Assembly: GCF_018130695.1 (NCBI RefSeq) | Contig: NZ_JAFCJX010000008.1 | Coordinates: 124,001 to 188,000 of the forward strand | Reading direction: 5' to 3' | Source: Bradyrhizobium jicamae | GTDB taxonomy: Bacteria > Pseudomonadota > Alphaproteobacteria > Rhizobiales > Xanthobacteraceae | Length of the DNA: 64,000 bases | Shown here: positions 32,834 through 42,178 of the stretch, piece after piece | How the letters are laid out: the number at the start of each line of letters is the position of its first letter | How positions within the stretch are numbered: the stretch's first letter is position 1 | Program-made: the position numbers and the translations under genes | The notes under the pieces: model-generated | The model's database searches: none | Seen by the model: the letters and a program-made list of their open reading frames with translations, nothing else | What the model was told of the DNA's origin: nothing

Positions 32834-33364
32834 ATGCGCAACGCGACGTCGTCATCGAAATCCGTGATTCCGGCCTCGGCCGCGATTTTGGCCGCGATTT
32901 TGCTGATCAGCGGTACGGCGGCGGCGCAGTCCGCACCCGATACCGAGAACGGCCGCTACACGCTGTCGCCGGCGGCCGACGGTTTCCTCAGGCTCGACAC
33001 CCGCACCGGCGCGATGTCGACCTGCATGAATTCGAATGCAGGCTGGGCCTGCTATGCCGTGCCTGACGAGCGCGCGGCGATGGACGCCGAGATCGGCCGG
33101 CTGCAGGCCGACAATGCCAGGCTGAAGGCGGAGCTCGCCGCGCGCGGACCCGCTGCGGCCGGCAAGACCGAGGACGCGCTGCCGAAAGCCGATTCGCTCA
33201 AGAAGCCGGAGCCGAAGGTTGCCGAGGGCGAGCGCAAGATCGAGATTCCCTTGCCGAGCGATCGCGACATGGATCGCATGATGTCGTTCCTGGAAAAAGC
33301 CTGGCGCCGCCTGATCGAGATGGCCAACCGCGTCCAGCGCGACTTCAATGGCGGCAGGATTTGA
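32834..33364 (+). CDS. Exported coiled-coil protein of unknown function
   Basis: 176 aa from ATG 32834. A signal peptide spans about residues 1-31 (AAILAAILLISGTAAAQS). A small domain with GRYTLSPAADGFLRLDTRTGAMSTC and two Cys (STC, WAC) is followed by a short coiled coil (MDAEIGRLQADNARLKAEL) and a basic/acidic C-terminus. It is probably periplasmic. No family function is known to me; similar short exported proteins occur in Bradyrhizobium. The in-frame extension to 32492 is unlikely to be coding. Confidence 0.75.
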   Translation: MRNATSSSKSVIPASAAILAAILLISGTAAAQSAPDTENGRYTLSPAADGFLRLDTRTGAMSTCMNSNAGWACYAVPDERAAMDAEIGRLQADNARLKAELAARGPAAAGKTEDALPKADSLKKPEPKVAEGERKIEIPLPSDRDMDRMMSFLEKAWRRLIEMANRVQRDFNGGRI

Positions 33365-33387
33365 GAGCAAGATTTGAGAGATTGCCG

Positions 33388-33855
33388 ATGAATGCGAGAG
33401 CAACGCGCTCGGCGCCCTCGGTGGTCGCGGCGACCAATGTCGTGTCGTCGCGGCTGACCGTGCAGACCGGCGGCGCGGGCTTTTCCGACATCACCGGCGA
33501 GGTCGCAAAATTCCTGCGCGAGGCGCGCGCCGGCGAAGGTGCGGTGACGCTGTTCATCCGCCACACCTCGGCGTCGCTGACGATCCAGGAGAATGCCGAT
33601 CCGACCGTGCTGGTCGACCTGATGACGGCGCTCGATCGTGCCGCGCCCGAAAATGCCGGCTGGCGCCACGACGCCGAGGGCCCCGACGACATGCCCGCGC
33701 ATATCAAGACCATGCTGACAGGGACGTCGCTGCACATCCCCGTGCTCGACGGCGCGATGGCGCTCGGCACCTGGCAGGGCATCTATCTGATCGAGCACCG
33801 CGCCCGTCCGCACCGGCGCGAGATCGTGCTGCAGTTCATCGGCGCCGCAAAATAA
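33388..33855 (+). CDS. YjbQ family protein (UPF0047)
   Basis: 155 aa from ATG 33388. The family signature is clear: TLFIRHTSASLTIQENADPTVLVDL, then GWRHDAEGPDDMPAHIKTMLTGTSLHIPVLDG. Members form small beta-barrel trimers and some have weak thiamine-phosphate-synthase activity; the physiological role is unsettled. It starts 23 bp after the upstream gene and is followed by a terminator. Confidence 0.9.
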   Translation: MNARATRSAPSVVAATNVVSSRLTVQTGGAGFSDITGEVAKFLREARAGEGAVTLFIRHTSASLTIQENADPTVLVDLMTALDRAAPENAGWRHDAEGPDDMPAHIKTMLTGTSLHIPVLDGAMALGTWQGIYLIEHRARPHRREIVLQFIGAAK

Positions 33856-33856
33856 G

Positions 33857-33884
33857 AACGGCCGCGGATTGCTCCGCGGCCGTT
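33857..33884. terminator. Bidirectional hairpin terminator
   Basis: Perfect 12-bp stem AACGGCCGCGGA / TCCGCGGCCGTT with a 4-nt loop, directly after the YjbQ stop codon and before the convergent MFS gene. The T-tract is short on both sides. Confidence 0.7.
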
Positions 33885-33906
33885 GGATTGATTGCTCGTC
33901 AGACGA

Positions 33907-35571
33907 TCAGGTCTTGCTGATGTCGACGTCCTTGGTCTCCGGCAGGAAGATCAGGCCGACGACAGCCGTGATCGCCGCGAAGATGATCGGGTACCAGAGG
34001 CCGGCATAGATGTCGCCGGTCGAGGCCACGATCGCGAACGCGGTTGCCGGCAGCAGGCCGCCGAACCAGCCGTTGCCGATGTGATAGGGCAGCGACATCG
34101 AGGTGTAGCGGATGCGGGACGGGAACAGTTCGACCAGCATCGCAGCGATCGGGCCGTACACCATGGTGACGAAGAGAACCAGGATGAACAGCAGGCCGAT
34201 CACCGCCATGACCTGCGGGCGGAAGATGTCGAACGGGTGCGCCATCTTGACGATGCCGGCATCGCCCGCCTTCGGGTAGCCCGCGGCGGCAACGGCGGCG
34301 GTGATCGCCGGGTTGCCGTCCTTGGCGTTGGCGTAGGGCACTTCCTTGCCGTTGACCATTACCTTCACGCCGGAGCCGGCCGCGCCGTAGGTCGTCGCAT
34401 ACTTGACCGACGACTGGGCGAGGAAGGCCCGGGCGGTGTCGCAGGGCGCGGTGAAGACGCGGGTGCCGACCGGGTTGAACAGGTCGCCGCAGCCTGCCGG
34501 ATCGGCCACCACCTCGACCTTCGTGCTCTCGATCGCCTTCTCCAGCGCCGGGTTGGCATTGGTGGTGATCATCTTGAAGATCGGGAAGAAGGTCAGCGCC
34601 GCGATCGCGCAGCCCGCCAGGATGATCGGCTTGCGGCCGATCCGGTCGGACAGCATGCCGAACACGACGAAGAAGCCTGTGCCGAGCAGCAGCGACCAGG
34701 CGATCAGGAGGTTGGCGGTGTAGCCGTCGACTTTCAGGATCGATTGCAGGAAGAACAGCGCATAGAACTGGCCGGTGTACCAGACCACGCCCTGGCCCAT
34801 CACGCCGCCGATCAGCGCCAGCAGCACGATCTTGGCGTTGGCCCAGTTGGCGAAGGCTTCGGTCAGCGGCGCCTTCGAGGTCTTGCCCTCATCCTTCATG
34901 CGCTGGAATACCGGCGATTCATTGAGGCGCAGCCGGATCCAGACGGAGATGCCGAGCAGCAGCACCGACACCAGGAACGGGATGCGCCAGCCCCAATCGG
35001 CAAAGTCCTTCTCGCCGATGATCGAGCGGGTGAACAGGATCACCAGCAGCGACAGGAACAGGCCGAGCGTCGCGGTGGTCTGGATGAAGGAGGTGTAGTA
35101 GCCGCGCTTGCCCTGCGGGGCGTGCTCGGCGACGTAGGTCGCCGCACCGCCATACTCGCCGCCGAGCGCGAGGCCCTGCAGCAGGCGCAGTGCGATCAGG
35201 ATGATCGGCGCCGCGATGCCGATGGTCGCGGCATTGGGCAGGATGCCGACGATGAAGGTCGACAGGCCCATGATCAGGATGGTGACGAGGAAGGTGTATT
35301 TGCGGCCGACGATGTCGCCGACGCGGCCGAACACGATGGCGCCGAACGGGCGCACCAGGAAGCCGGCGGCGAAGGCCAGCAGCGCGAAGATGTCGCGGGT
35401 CGCCGGCGGATAGGCCGAGAAGAACTGCGCGCCGATGATGCCGGCGAGCGAACCGTACAGATAGAAGTCGTACCACTCGAACACGGTGCCGAGCGACGAC
35501 GCGAGGATAACGAAGCGTTCGTCCTTCGTCATGCCGCCGGATCGCGCGGAAGTTGCCGTCATAGTGGACAT
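33907..35571 (-). CDS. MFS transporter, metabolite:proton symporter type, with large loop insertion
   Basis: 554 aa from ATG 35571 (GGGGGAGC ribosome-binding site). N-terminal EWYDFYLYGSLA and the GRVGDIVGRKYTF loop between helices 2 and 3 mark the MHS/ShiA-ProP group (organic acids, shikimate, betaine or sugar acids). About 120 hydrophilic residues, roughly 350-470, are inserted between late membrane helices and carry two Cys (AGCGD, APCDT) that could form a disulfide outside the cytoplasm. The substrate is unknown and there is no linked catabolic gene. Confidence 0.88.
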   Translation of the reverse strand: MSTMTATSARSGGMTKDERFVILASSLGTVFEWYDFYLYGSLAGIIGAQFFSAYPPATRDIFALLAFAAGFLVRPFGAIVFGRVGDIVGRKYTFLVTILIMGLSTFIVGILPNAATIGIAAPIILIALRLLQGLALGGEYGGAATYVAEHAPQGKRGYYTSFIQTTATLGLFLSLLVILFTRSIIGEKDFADWGWRIPFLVSVLLLGISVWIRLRLNESPVFQRMKDEGKTSKAPLTEAFANWANAKIVLLALIGGVMGQGVVWYTGQFYALFFLQSILKVDGYTANLLIAWSLLLGTGFFVVFGMLSDRIGRKPIILAGCAIAALTFFPIFKMITTNANPALEKAIESTKVEVVADPAGCGDLFNPVGTRVFTAPCDTARAFLAQSSVKYATTYGAAGSGVKVMVNGKEVPYANAKDGNPAITAAVAAAGYPKAGDAGIVKMAHPFDIFRPQVMAVIGLLFILVLFVTMVYGPIAAMLVELFPSRIRYTSMSLPYHIGNGWFGGLLPATAFAIVASTGDIYAGLWYPIIFAAITAVVGLIFLPETKDVDISKT

Positions 35572-35884
35572 CTGGATTGCTCCCCCCAAATTTATTGCCA
35601 AGCTCGCCCATCCGTCGCGCTTGGCCGGATTAAGTCTCGGACTTAGGTTCAAGGTAACATCGCCGTGAAACCCCGCCCAATAAGACTTTCGGCCTTTTCA
35701 TGCCTTGTCTTGCTGACAGGAACCTGAATTGGATATGCAGCGGCAGGGCGTGCATCTATTGCGACGCACAAGCCTCTGAGTTAACTGCGTTGGCATTTGG
35801 CATTATCGAGCGCTTGCGCGATGCTGCCGCTCGGGGGACAAGGGGGCTTATGCGGGGCGGCAACGACCCGTGTGTGAGAATGTG

Positions 35885-36559
35885 ATGACTGCTGCTGTGA
35901 ACACCCACCTCGTCATCGCCGATGACCACCCGCTGTTCCGCGACGCGTTGCGCCAGGCGGTGTCGAGCGTCGTCAATTCCGCCACGATCAGCGAAGCCGG
36001 GTCGTTCGAGGACCTGACTGCGCTGCTGGAGCGCGACTCCGAGGTCGACCTGGTCCTGCTCGACCTCAGCATGCCCGGGATCAGCGGCTTCTCGGGCCTG
36101 ATCTATCTGCGGGCGCAATATCCGGCCATCCCGGTCGTGATCGTTTCCGCCACCGACGATGCCGGCACCATCCGCCGCTCGCTCGATTTCGGCGCCTCCG
36201 GCTTCATCCCCAAGCGGTTCGGCGTCGACACGCTGCGCGATGCCATCATGAAGGTGATGGAGGGCGACGTCTGGGTTCCTCCGGATACCGATCTCTCGGC
36301 GGCCGGCGATCCCGACATGACCCGCTTGCGCGACCGCCTGGTGACACTGACCCCGCAGCAGGTGCGGGTGCTGATGATGCTGTCGGAAGGCCTGCTCAAC
36401 AAGCAGATCGCCTACGAACTCGGCGTCTCCGAGGCCACCATCAAGGCCCACGTCTCGGCGATCCTGCAGAAGCTCGGCGTCGAAAGCCGCACCCAGGCGG
36501 TGATTGCCGCGGCCAAGATCGCCGGCGGCCAATGGCGCCAGGGCACGCCGACGGCTTGA
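35885..36559 (+). CDS. LuxR/NarL-type response regulator (ErdR/CrbR-like)
   Basis: 224 aa from ATG 35885; a GTG start at 35870 is possible. The receiver domain has acidic pocket ADDH near residue 11, phospho-acceptor Asp60 (LLDLSMPG) and a conserved Lys in GFIPKRF. The C-terminal LuxR helix-turn-helix (about 150-215) includes LTPQQVRVLMMLSEGLLNKQIAYELGVSEATIKAHV. It is convergent with the symporter-fused sensor kinase at 36977-40486. In Pseudomonas and Vibrio such pairs (MxtR-ErdR, CrbS-CrbR) activate acetyl-CoA synthetase and acetate use, so the same is proposed here. Confidence 0.9.
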   Translation: MTAAVNTHLVIADDHPLFRDALRQAVSSVVNSATISEAGSFEDLTALLERDSEVDLVLLDLSMPGISGFSGLIYLRAQYPAIPVVIVSATDDAGTIRRSLDFGASGFIPKRFGVDTLRDAIMKVMEGDVWVPPDTDLSAAGDPDMTRLRDRLVTLTPQQVRVLMMLSEGLLNKQIAYELGVSEATIKAHVSAILQKLGVESRTQAVIAAAKIAGGQWRQGTPTA

Positions 36560-36631
36560 TTTGCCAATAGCCAAGGATTCATCGGGTGAGCGTGCCTGTC
36601 ATCTCGCAGGCACAACACACGACGCTCGCGT

Positions 36632-36973
36632 TCAGATGATTCGCGGCACTCCGGGGAGCCGATCATCTGGACTTTCCCCAGCTAGAATCAGGTCAAACGT
36701 CGTCTCAAGCGTATCCGCCATAGCCTCAAGGTCACCTTGGCGGTCTTCGATATAAGGCGCCTCAGCCCGCAAGATTTTGCTCGCCTTATACAACTCGTTC
36801 AGCAGTGACTTTGGGATGAGAGCCTGCCCCTTGAGTGCATGAGCGAGGACCGTTGCCTCGCGATCAATTCGCTGGAACGCAGCCGCATCGACCTTTCGAA
36901 CAGTTTGTATGGCCAGAAGGAAGTCGCCAAGTTCAAGCTTCAACTGTTCAAAGGACGTTTCAAACTTGGTCAT
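36632..36973 (-). CDS. Small helical protein of unknown function downstream of the kinase
   Basis: 113 aa, all-helical in appearance (MTKFETSFEQLKLELGDFLLAI...). It has no Cys, membrane segment or known motif. Its ATG lies 3 bp after the stop of the hybrid kinase gene, so it is co-transcribed with it. Base composition is lower in GC than its neighbours, which may mean recent acquisition. It could be an accessory of the signalling system, but nothing in the sequence proves it. Confidence 0.75.
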   Translation of the reverse strand: MTKFETSFEQLKLELGDFLLAIQTVRKVDAAAFQRIDREATVLAHALKGQALIPKSLLNELYKASKILRAEAPYIEDRQGDLEAMADTLETTFDLILAGESPDDRLPGVPRII

Positions 36974-36976
36974 GCG

Positions 36977-39900
36977 TTACTCCGCCGCCACCATCTGCAA
37001 GGTCCGCCACTGTCCGATGACTGCACGCAGTGACGCTGGCTTCACCGGCTTGTTCAGCACCGCGATGTTTTCCTCGCGCGCCGCGGCGCGGACTGGTGGG
37101 CTGCGGTCGGCGGTGATCAGGATCGCCGGGATGTTCTCGCCGAAGCGGCGGCGGATCTCGCGGATCGCGGCGACGCCGTTGCCGCGGTCGAGATGGTAGT
37201 CGACCAACAGGCCGGTGACGCTGGCGCCCGAGGCCTCGATCGCGGCCATGGCGGCGTCGGGATCGGTCACCGCGATCACCTCGGCATCCCAGGCGGTGAG
37301 CAGCGTCTTCATGCCGTCGAGGATCGCCGGATCGTTTTCGATGCAGACGATCAGCGCGCCGCTCATCGGCGTCTTCGCCAGCGGCGTCGTGCTGGTGACG
37401 GCGGCGGTGTGGTTGATGGCGGTCGCGACGGGCACCGTCACGGAGAAGACTGAGCCGCCGCTGGCATTGGCGTCGATCGCGATGCGGTGGTTGAGCACGC
37501 GCGCCAGGCGCTCGACGATCGATAGTCCAAGGCCGAGGCCGCGCGCGATCCGCGCGCCCTGCTCGAGGCGGTGGAACTCCTTGAAGATCTCGCTGCGCTT
37601 CTGCACGGGGATGCCGACGCCGGTGTCGTAGATGCCGATCTGCAAGGTCTCGCCATGGCGGCGGCAGCCGACCAGCACGGTGCCGCGCGGGGTGTATTTG
37701 ATGGCGTTGGAGATGAAGTTCTGCAGCAGCCGGCGCAGCAGCGAGCGGTCGGACTCGACCGGCAGCGAGCAGAGCACGAAGCGCAGATCGAGACCCTTGT
37801 CGCGGGCGATCGGCGCGAACTCGATCTCCAGCGAGCGCATCAGATCCGCCATCTTGAAGCTGGTGATCGACGGCGTCATCGCGCCGGCATCGAGGCGGGA
37901 GATATCGAGCAGCGCGCCGAGGATGTCCTCGATCGCCTCGAGCGAATCGTCGATGTTCTCGACCAGGCGCGAATCCTCGCCGCCGTTCTGGCGCTCGACC
38001 AGGCTCGTCACATAGAGGCGGGCCGCATTCAGGGGCTGCAGGATGTCGTGGCTCGCGGCGGCGAGGAAGCGTGTCTTGGAGATGTTGGCGTCCTCGGCGG
38101 TGCTCTTGGCCGTCGCGAGCTCGGAATTGAGGCGGGTCAGCTCCTCGGTGCGGTCGCGCACGCGCTTCTCCAGCGTCGCGTTGGCGCGCTCCAGCGCCTC
38201 AGCCGCCTCGAAGCTCGGTGTCACGTCGGAGAAGGTGATGACGAGGCCGCCGCCCGGCATCCGGTTGGTGCGGACCTCGATCACCAGATGACGGTCGGTG
38301 AAGCGTTCGAGATAGGGCTCGCCCTCGGTGGTGTAGGCGGCGAGCCGCTTCTCCAGCAGGCTGTCGCTATCACCGGCGCCGGCAGGGCTGACCGCGCCCA
38401 TGTATTCGAGGATCTCGGGCAGGGGAATGCCGAGCTGCACCAGATGCGGCGGCAGCATGAGAAGTTCGCTGAACTGGCGGTTGGAGCAGATCAGCTGCAG
38501 GTCGGCGTCGAACACCGCGATGCCCTGACGCACGTGGTTGAGCGCGGTCTGCAGGATCTCGCGGTTGAAATGCAGCGCGGCATGGGAGTCGTCGAGCAGT
38601 TTGAGCGCAGCCTTGGCCGAGACCGTCCGCTTGCGCAGCAAGAGCGACATCACGAGGCGTGAGGACGCAGCCCCGATCGAGGATGCGATCAGCCGCTCGG
38701 CGTGCTGCAGCAATTCGAAATCGGCAGGCGCCGCCGGCTCGAGCCGGCCATGGTGATTGGCGGCAAAGGTCTCGAACGCCTGGCGGGCGCGGTCGGGGCC
38801 GACATATTGCGTGACCGTGCTCTGGATGTCCTGCACCGTCACGGTGGTGCGCCAGCGGCGGAAGGTCGGCGTGATCGGCGCCAGCGTCGTCGGCACGAAC
38901 AGATCGGCCTGCAGGTGCTCGATCGACGATGGCTCGCGCGCCAGCGAGAAGATGACGTAGGTCCCGATATTGAGCAACAGGCTCCAGAGCACCCCGTGCA
39001 GCAGCGGTGGCAGGTCGGCGCCGAACAGCGCCTGCGGCCGCAGCGCCTCGATGCCGAACGGGCCGTGCTGCAGCAGCATCAGCCCGGCGGTGGAGGTCTC
39101 CAGGAAGCTCGGCACGAACAGCGTGTAGAGCCAGACCACGAAGCCGACGATCATGCCCACCATGGCGCCGCGCGCAGTGGCGCGCCGCCAGAACAGGCCG
39201 CCGAAGAATGCCGGCGCAAGCTGGGCGATCGCGGCAAACGACAGCAGGCCGATCGAGACCAGCTGGGTGTTGCCGAGCGCGCGGTAGTAGAAATACGCCA
39301 TGATCATGATGGCGAAGATCGAGAAGCGGCGCGCCTTCAAGAGGAAGTCGCCGAAGTCCTTTTGGGTGAGGCGGGCGTCGTCGCTGCGCGGCAGCACCAG
39401 CGGCAGCACGAGATCGTTGGACACCATGATCGACAGTGCGACGCATTCGACGATCACCATCGCGGTCGCCGCCGACAGGCCGCCGACGAACACGGCAAGG
39501 CTCAGCAGTTGCGAGTTGCCCTCGATCGGCAGCGCCAGCACGAACATGTCGGCGTCGACCGCGCCGAACGGGAAGGTGATCAGGCCCGCGATCGCGATCG
39601 GGATCACGAACAAATTGATCGCGACGAGGTAAAGCGGGAACAGCCAGCGCGCCCTGCTGACCTCGGCGCTGGTCGAGTTCTCGACCACGCTGACGTGGAA
39701 CTGGCGCGGCAACAGCATGATCGCGCAGAACGACAGCAGCGTCATGATCAGGAAATTGCCGATCGACGGCACATACTGGATCGCGCGCAGCGCCTCCGGC
39801 GTCTTCAGCGCGCGCTCATAGAGCTCGGTCGGCGAGAACATCCAGAAGGTGACGAAGGCGCCGGCGGCGATGAAGGCGACCAGCTTGACGATCGACTCGG

Positions 39901-40486
39901 TCGCGATCGCCAGGATCAGGCCGTGCTGGTGCTCGGTGGCATCGGTGTGGCGGGTGCCGAACAGCACCGCGAACACCGCCATCGCGAGCGTCACGATCAG
40001 CGCGATGTCGCCGATCACGGGGATCTTGGAGAACGCCTGGTCCTCGCTCAAAATGGTTTCCAGCGAGGAGGCCATCGCCTTGAGCTGCAGCGCGATGTAG
40101 GGCACCGAGCCGATGATCGCGATGCCGGCCACGGTCGCGGCCACCGCCTGGCTCTTGCCATAGCGCGCGGCGATGAAGTCGGCGATCGAGGTGATATTCT
40201 GCGACTTGGCGAGCGCGATCACCCGCCGCAGCAGCGGCGTGCACAGGCCGATCATCAGGACCGGGCCGATATAGATCGCCAGGAAGTCGGTCGCGGTCCG
40301 GGTCGCGAAGCCGACCGAGCCGAAGAAGGTCCAGGAGGTACAGTAGATCGCCAGCGAGAGCGGGTAGATCCAGTGGCTGGCGCGGCCGCGCTCGCCAGCC
40401 GGCATCCGGTCGCCGCGGCTGGCCACGAAGAACAACAATCCGATGTAGGCGAACGCCGTAGCGATGACGCCCCAGTCGTGCAGCAT
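36977..40486 (-). CDS. Hybrid sensor histidine kinase fused to a sodium/solute symporter domain (MxtR/CrbS-like)
   Basis: 1169 aa. Residues 1 to about 480 are a 12-13 helix SSS (SLC5/PutP-like) domain. A cytoplasmic linker leads to a PAS domain (about 640-755, VRQGIAVFDADLQLICSNRQF). Next come a coiled coil, HisKA with His813 (ASHDILQPLN), HATPase (NAIKYTPRG, DTGVGIP) and a C-terminal receiver with Asp1096 (LLVDYHLD). The layout equals MxtR of Pseudomonas and CrbS of Vibrio, in which the transporter domain senses or carries a small carboxylate such as acetate. The cognate regulator is probably the convergent gene at 35885. Confidence 0.92.
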   Translation of the reverse strand: MLHDWGVIATAFAYIGLLFFVASRGDRMPAGERGRASHWIYPLSLAIYCTSWTFFGSVGFATRTATDFLAIYIGPVLMIGLCTPLLRRVIALAKSQNITSIADFIAARYGKSQAVAATVAGIAIIGSVPYIALQLKAMASSLETILSEDQAFSKIPVIGDIALIVTLAMAVFAVLFGTRHTDATEHQHGLILAIATESIVKLVAFIAAGAFVTFWMFSPTELYERALKTPEALRAIQYVPSIGNFLIMTLLSFCAIMLLPRQFHVSVVENSTSAEVSRARWLFPLYLVAINLFVIPIAIAGLITFPFGAVDADMFVLALPIEGNSQLLSLAVFVGGLSAATAMVIVECVALSIMVSNDLVLPLVLPRSDDARLTQKDFGDFLLKARRFSIFAIMIMAYFYYRALGNTQLVSIGLLSFAAIAQLAPAFFGGLFWRRATARGAMVGMIVGFVVWLYTLFVPSFLETSTAGLMLLQHGPFGIEALRPQALFGADLPPLLHGVLWSLLLNIGTYVIFSLAREPSSIEHLQADLFVPTTLAPITPTFRRWRTTVTVQDIQSTVTQYVGPDRARQAFETFAANHHGRLEPAAPADFELLQHAERLIASSIGAASSRLVMSLLLRKRTVSAKAALKLLDDSHAALHFNREILQTALNHVRQGIAVFDADLQLICSNRQFSELLMLPPHLVQLGIPLPEILEYMGAVSPAGAGDSDSLLEKRLAAYTTEGEPYLERFTDRHLVIEVRTNRMPGGGLVITFSDVTPSFEAAEALERANATLEKRVRDRTEELTRLNSELATAKSTAEDANISKTRFLAAASHDILQPLNAARLYVTSLVERQNGGEDSRLVENIDDSLEAIEDILGALLDISRLDAGAMTPSITSFKMADLMRSLEIEFAPIARDKGLDLRFVLCSLPVESDRSLLRRLLQNFISNAIKYTPRGTVLVGCRRHGETLQIGIYDTGVGIPVQKRSEIFKEFHRLEQGARIARGLGLGLSIVERLARVLNHRIAIDANASGGSVFSVTVPVATAINHTAAVTSTTPLAKTPMSGALIVCIENDPAILDGMKTLLTAWDAEVIAVTDPDAAMAAIEASGASVTGLLVDYHLDRGNGVAAIREIRRRFGENIPAILITADRSPPVRAAAREENIAVLNKPVKPASLRAVIGQWRTLQMVAAE

Positions 40487-40544
40487 CGCTGCTCATCTCC
40501 TGTCCCGGCCCAAGGAGATGGCCGGTCGCAGCGAGTATAAACGC

Positions 40545-40579
40545 ATTGGGCCGGCCGCGCACCGCGCGACCGGCCCAAT
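40545..40579. other. Inverted repeat between hemA and the sensor kinase
   Basis: Perfect 10-bp arms ATTGGGCCGG / CCGGCCCAAT with a 15-nt GC-rich loop, lying 59 bp upstream of the kinase ATG. No T-tract follows on the minus strand, so it is a weak terminator candidate for hemA or an operator for the kinase gene. Confidence 0.4.
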
Positions 40580-40619
40580 TCGGAAGCTGTGTGGGTAGGG
40601 TTACTGGTCGCCGCTGCTA

Positions 40620-40748
40620 ACCCTCATCCTGAGGAGCCCGCGTTAGCGGGCGTCTCGAAGGATGCAGGCCACCAACGGGGCCTCATGGTTCGCCCGGCGA
40701 TGCGCAGCATCGTCCGGAGACGCGCGTTCCGCGCTCCTCACCATGAGG
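40620..40748. repeat. Repeat G
   Basis: CCCTCATCCTGAGGAGCCCGC...GCGGGCGTCTCGAAGGATG at the left; GAGACGCGCGTTCCGCGCTCCTCACCATGAGG at the right, with a central GGCCTCATGGTTCG. The two ends are related in inverted order. A single copy in the window, 10 bp from the end of hemA. Confidence 0.65.
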
Positions 40749-40758
40749 AACGAAGAGG

Positions 40759-41988
40759 TTACTCCGCCGCCAGCGACTTTTTCTGCAGGGGCAGGCCGAG
40801 CCGGTCCCAGACCTGCAGCAGCGCTTCGGCCAGCGCGTCGATCAGCCCGTCGTCATGGTAGGGCGAGGGCGTGATGCGGAGCCGCTCGGTGCCCTTGGCG
40901 ACCGTCGGATAGTTGATCGGCTGGATGTAGATGCCGTGCTCCTCCAGCAGCATGTCGGAGGCGCGCTTGCACTTCTCGGGATCGCCGACGAACAGCGGCA
41001 CGATGTGGGTGTCGTTCGACATCACGGGCAGGCCGGCGGCGTTGAGGATCGCCTTGGTGCGGGCGGCGCGGTCCTGATGCCGCTCGCGCTCCCAGCTCGA
41101 GGTCTTCAGATGCTTGATCGCGGCGGTCGCGGCCGAGCAGATCGCCGGCGGCAGCGCGGTCGTGAAGATGAAGCCCGGCGCATAGGAGCGCACCGCGTCG
41201 ATGATCTCGGCCTTCCCTGCGATATAGCCGCCGAGGCAGCCGAATGCCTTGGCCAGCGTGCCTTCGAGGACGTCGATCCGGTGCATGACGCCGTCGCGCT
41301 CGGCAATGCCGCCGCCGCGCGGGCCGTACATGCCGACCGCATGGACCTCATCGACATAGGTCATGGCGCCGTATGTCTCGGCGAGATCGCAGATCCTGGC
41401 GAGCGGCGCGACGTCGCCATCCATGGAGTAGAGGCTCTCGCAGACGATCAGCTTGGGCCTTTCAGGGCCGGCGGCGATCAGGAGCTCTTCGAGATGGGCA
41501 ATGTCGTTGTGGCGGAAAATCTGGCGCTCGCAGCCGGCCTGGCGGACGCCCTCGATCATCGAATTGTGGTTCAGCGCGTCCGACAGGATCAGGCAGTTCG
41601 GGATCAGCTTGGCGATCGTCGAGATGCCGGTCTGGTTCGAGACATAGCCCGAGGTGAACAGCAGCGAGGCTTCCTTGCCATGGAGGTCGGCGAGTTCCGC
41701 TTCGAGCTGGACCAAGGGATGGTGGGTGCCCGCGATGTTGCGGGTGCCGCCGGCGCCGGTGCCGACCCGGGTCGCGGTCTCGACCATGGCGCCGACCACC
41801 TTCGGGTGCTGGCCCATGCCGAGATAGTCGTTGGAGCACCAGATCACGACATTGCGCGGGCCCTTCGGCGTGTGCCAGGTCGCATGCGGGAAACGGCCGG
41901 CCATCCGCTCCAGGTCGGCGAACACGCGGTAGCGCCGCTCGTCATGGAGGCGGGTGAGGGCGGCATTGAAGAACTTGCTGTAATCCAT
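40759..41988 (-). CDS. hemA: 5-aminolevulinate synthase
   Basis: 409 aa PLP enzyme of the alpha-oxoamine synthase family. It condenses glycine and succinyl-CoA to 5-aminolevulinate, the first step of heme synthesis in alphaproteobacteria. Start ATG 41988 gives the canonical [28 protein letters not shown]; a frame to 42000 only adds MGTP. PLP Lys247 is in [13 protein letters not shown], and the His/Asp sites lie in [13 protein letters not shown] FixK/FNR-type box is 138 bp upstream. Confidence 0.97.
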   Translation of the reverse strand: MDYSKFFNAALTRLHDERRYRVFADLERMAGRFPHATWHTPKGPRNVVIWCSNDYLGMGQHPKVVGAMVETATRVGTGAGGTRNIAGTHHPLVQLEAELADLHGKEASLLFTSGYVSNQTGISTIAKLIPNCLILSDALNHNSMIEGVRQAGCERQIFRHNDIAHLEELLIAAGPERPKLIVCESLYSMDGDVAPLARICDLAETYGAMTYVDEVHAVGMYGPRGGGIAERDGVMHRIDVLEGTLAKAFGCLGGYIAGKAEIIDAVRSYAPGFIFTTALPPAICSAATAAIKHLKTSSWERERHQDRAARTKAILNAAGLPVMSNDTHIVPLFVGDPEKCKRASDMLLEEHGIYIQPINYPTVAKGTERLRITPSPYHDDGLIDALAEALLQVWDRLGLPLQKKSLAAE

Positions 41989-42031
41989 CGGCGTACCCAA
42001 AAAGGCGGAACCTGACCGCTGCCCGGCTTTC

Positions 42032-42052
42032 TTAGAGCTTTTCCAGCTCTAA
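42032..42052. other. Inverted repeat in the hemA leader
   Basis: Arms TTAGAGCT and AGCTCTAA (8 bp, perfect) separated by 5 nt, 44 bp upstream of the hemA start. It may form a leader hairpin or bind a regulator. The spacing does not fit the rhizobial Irr (ICE) motif. Confidence 0.4.
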
Positions 42053-42125
42053 TGTCTATGCGCTATCCCACATTTGGCCGCGCGGCCGCACTTGGGCAAA
42101 ATGCCCTATCGGACCGTGGCTTGGA

Positions 42126-42139
42126 TTGATTTCGGTCAA
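42126..42139. promoter_or_regulatory. FixK/FNR-type box upstream of hemA
   Basis: TTGAT-TTCG-GTCAA matches the TTGAN6TCAA core of FixK2/FnrN sites. It lies 138-151 bp upstream of the hemA ATG in a gap that contains only the hemA promoter. Oxygen control of hemA through an FNR-like box is established for Bradyrhizobium japonicum. Confidence 0.75.
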
Positions 42140-42178
42140 GCGGCCGAGCGCCCGGGATGGCCCGTGGGCCGGCGCGGA

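Noticed and set aside
33892..35646. Plus-strand open frame (584 codons) opposite the MFS transporter
   Set aside because: Composition is that of a shadow frame (Arg/Asp/Gln-rich); the minus strand encodes clear membrane helices.
38702..40540. Plus-strand open frame (612 codons) opposite the symporter part of the kinase
   Set aside because: Antisense to transmembrane helices; no motif.
42032..42052. Irr (ICE) box upstream of hemA
   Set aside because: Arms and spacing do not fit TTTAGAA-N3-TTCTAA; recorded only as an inverted repeat.
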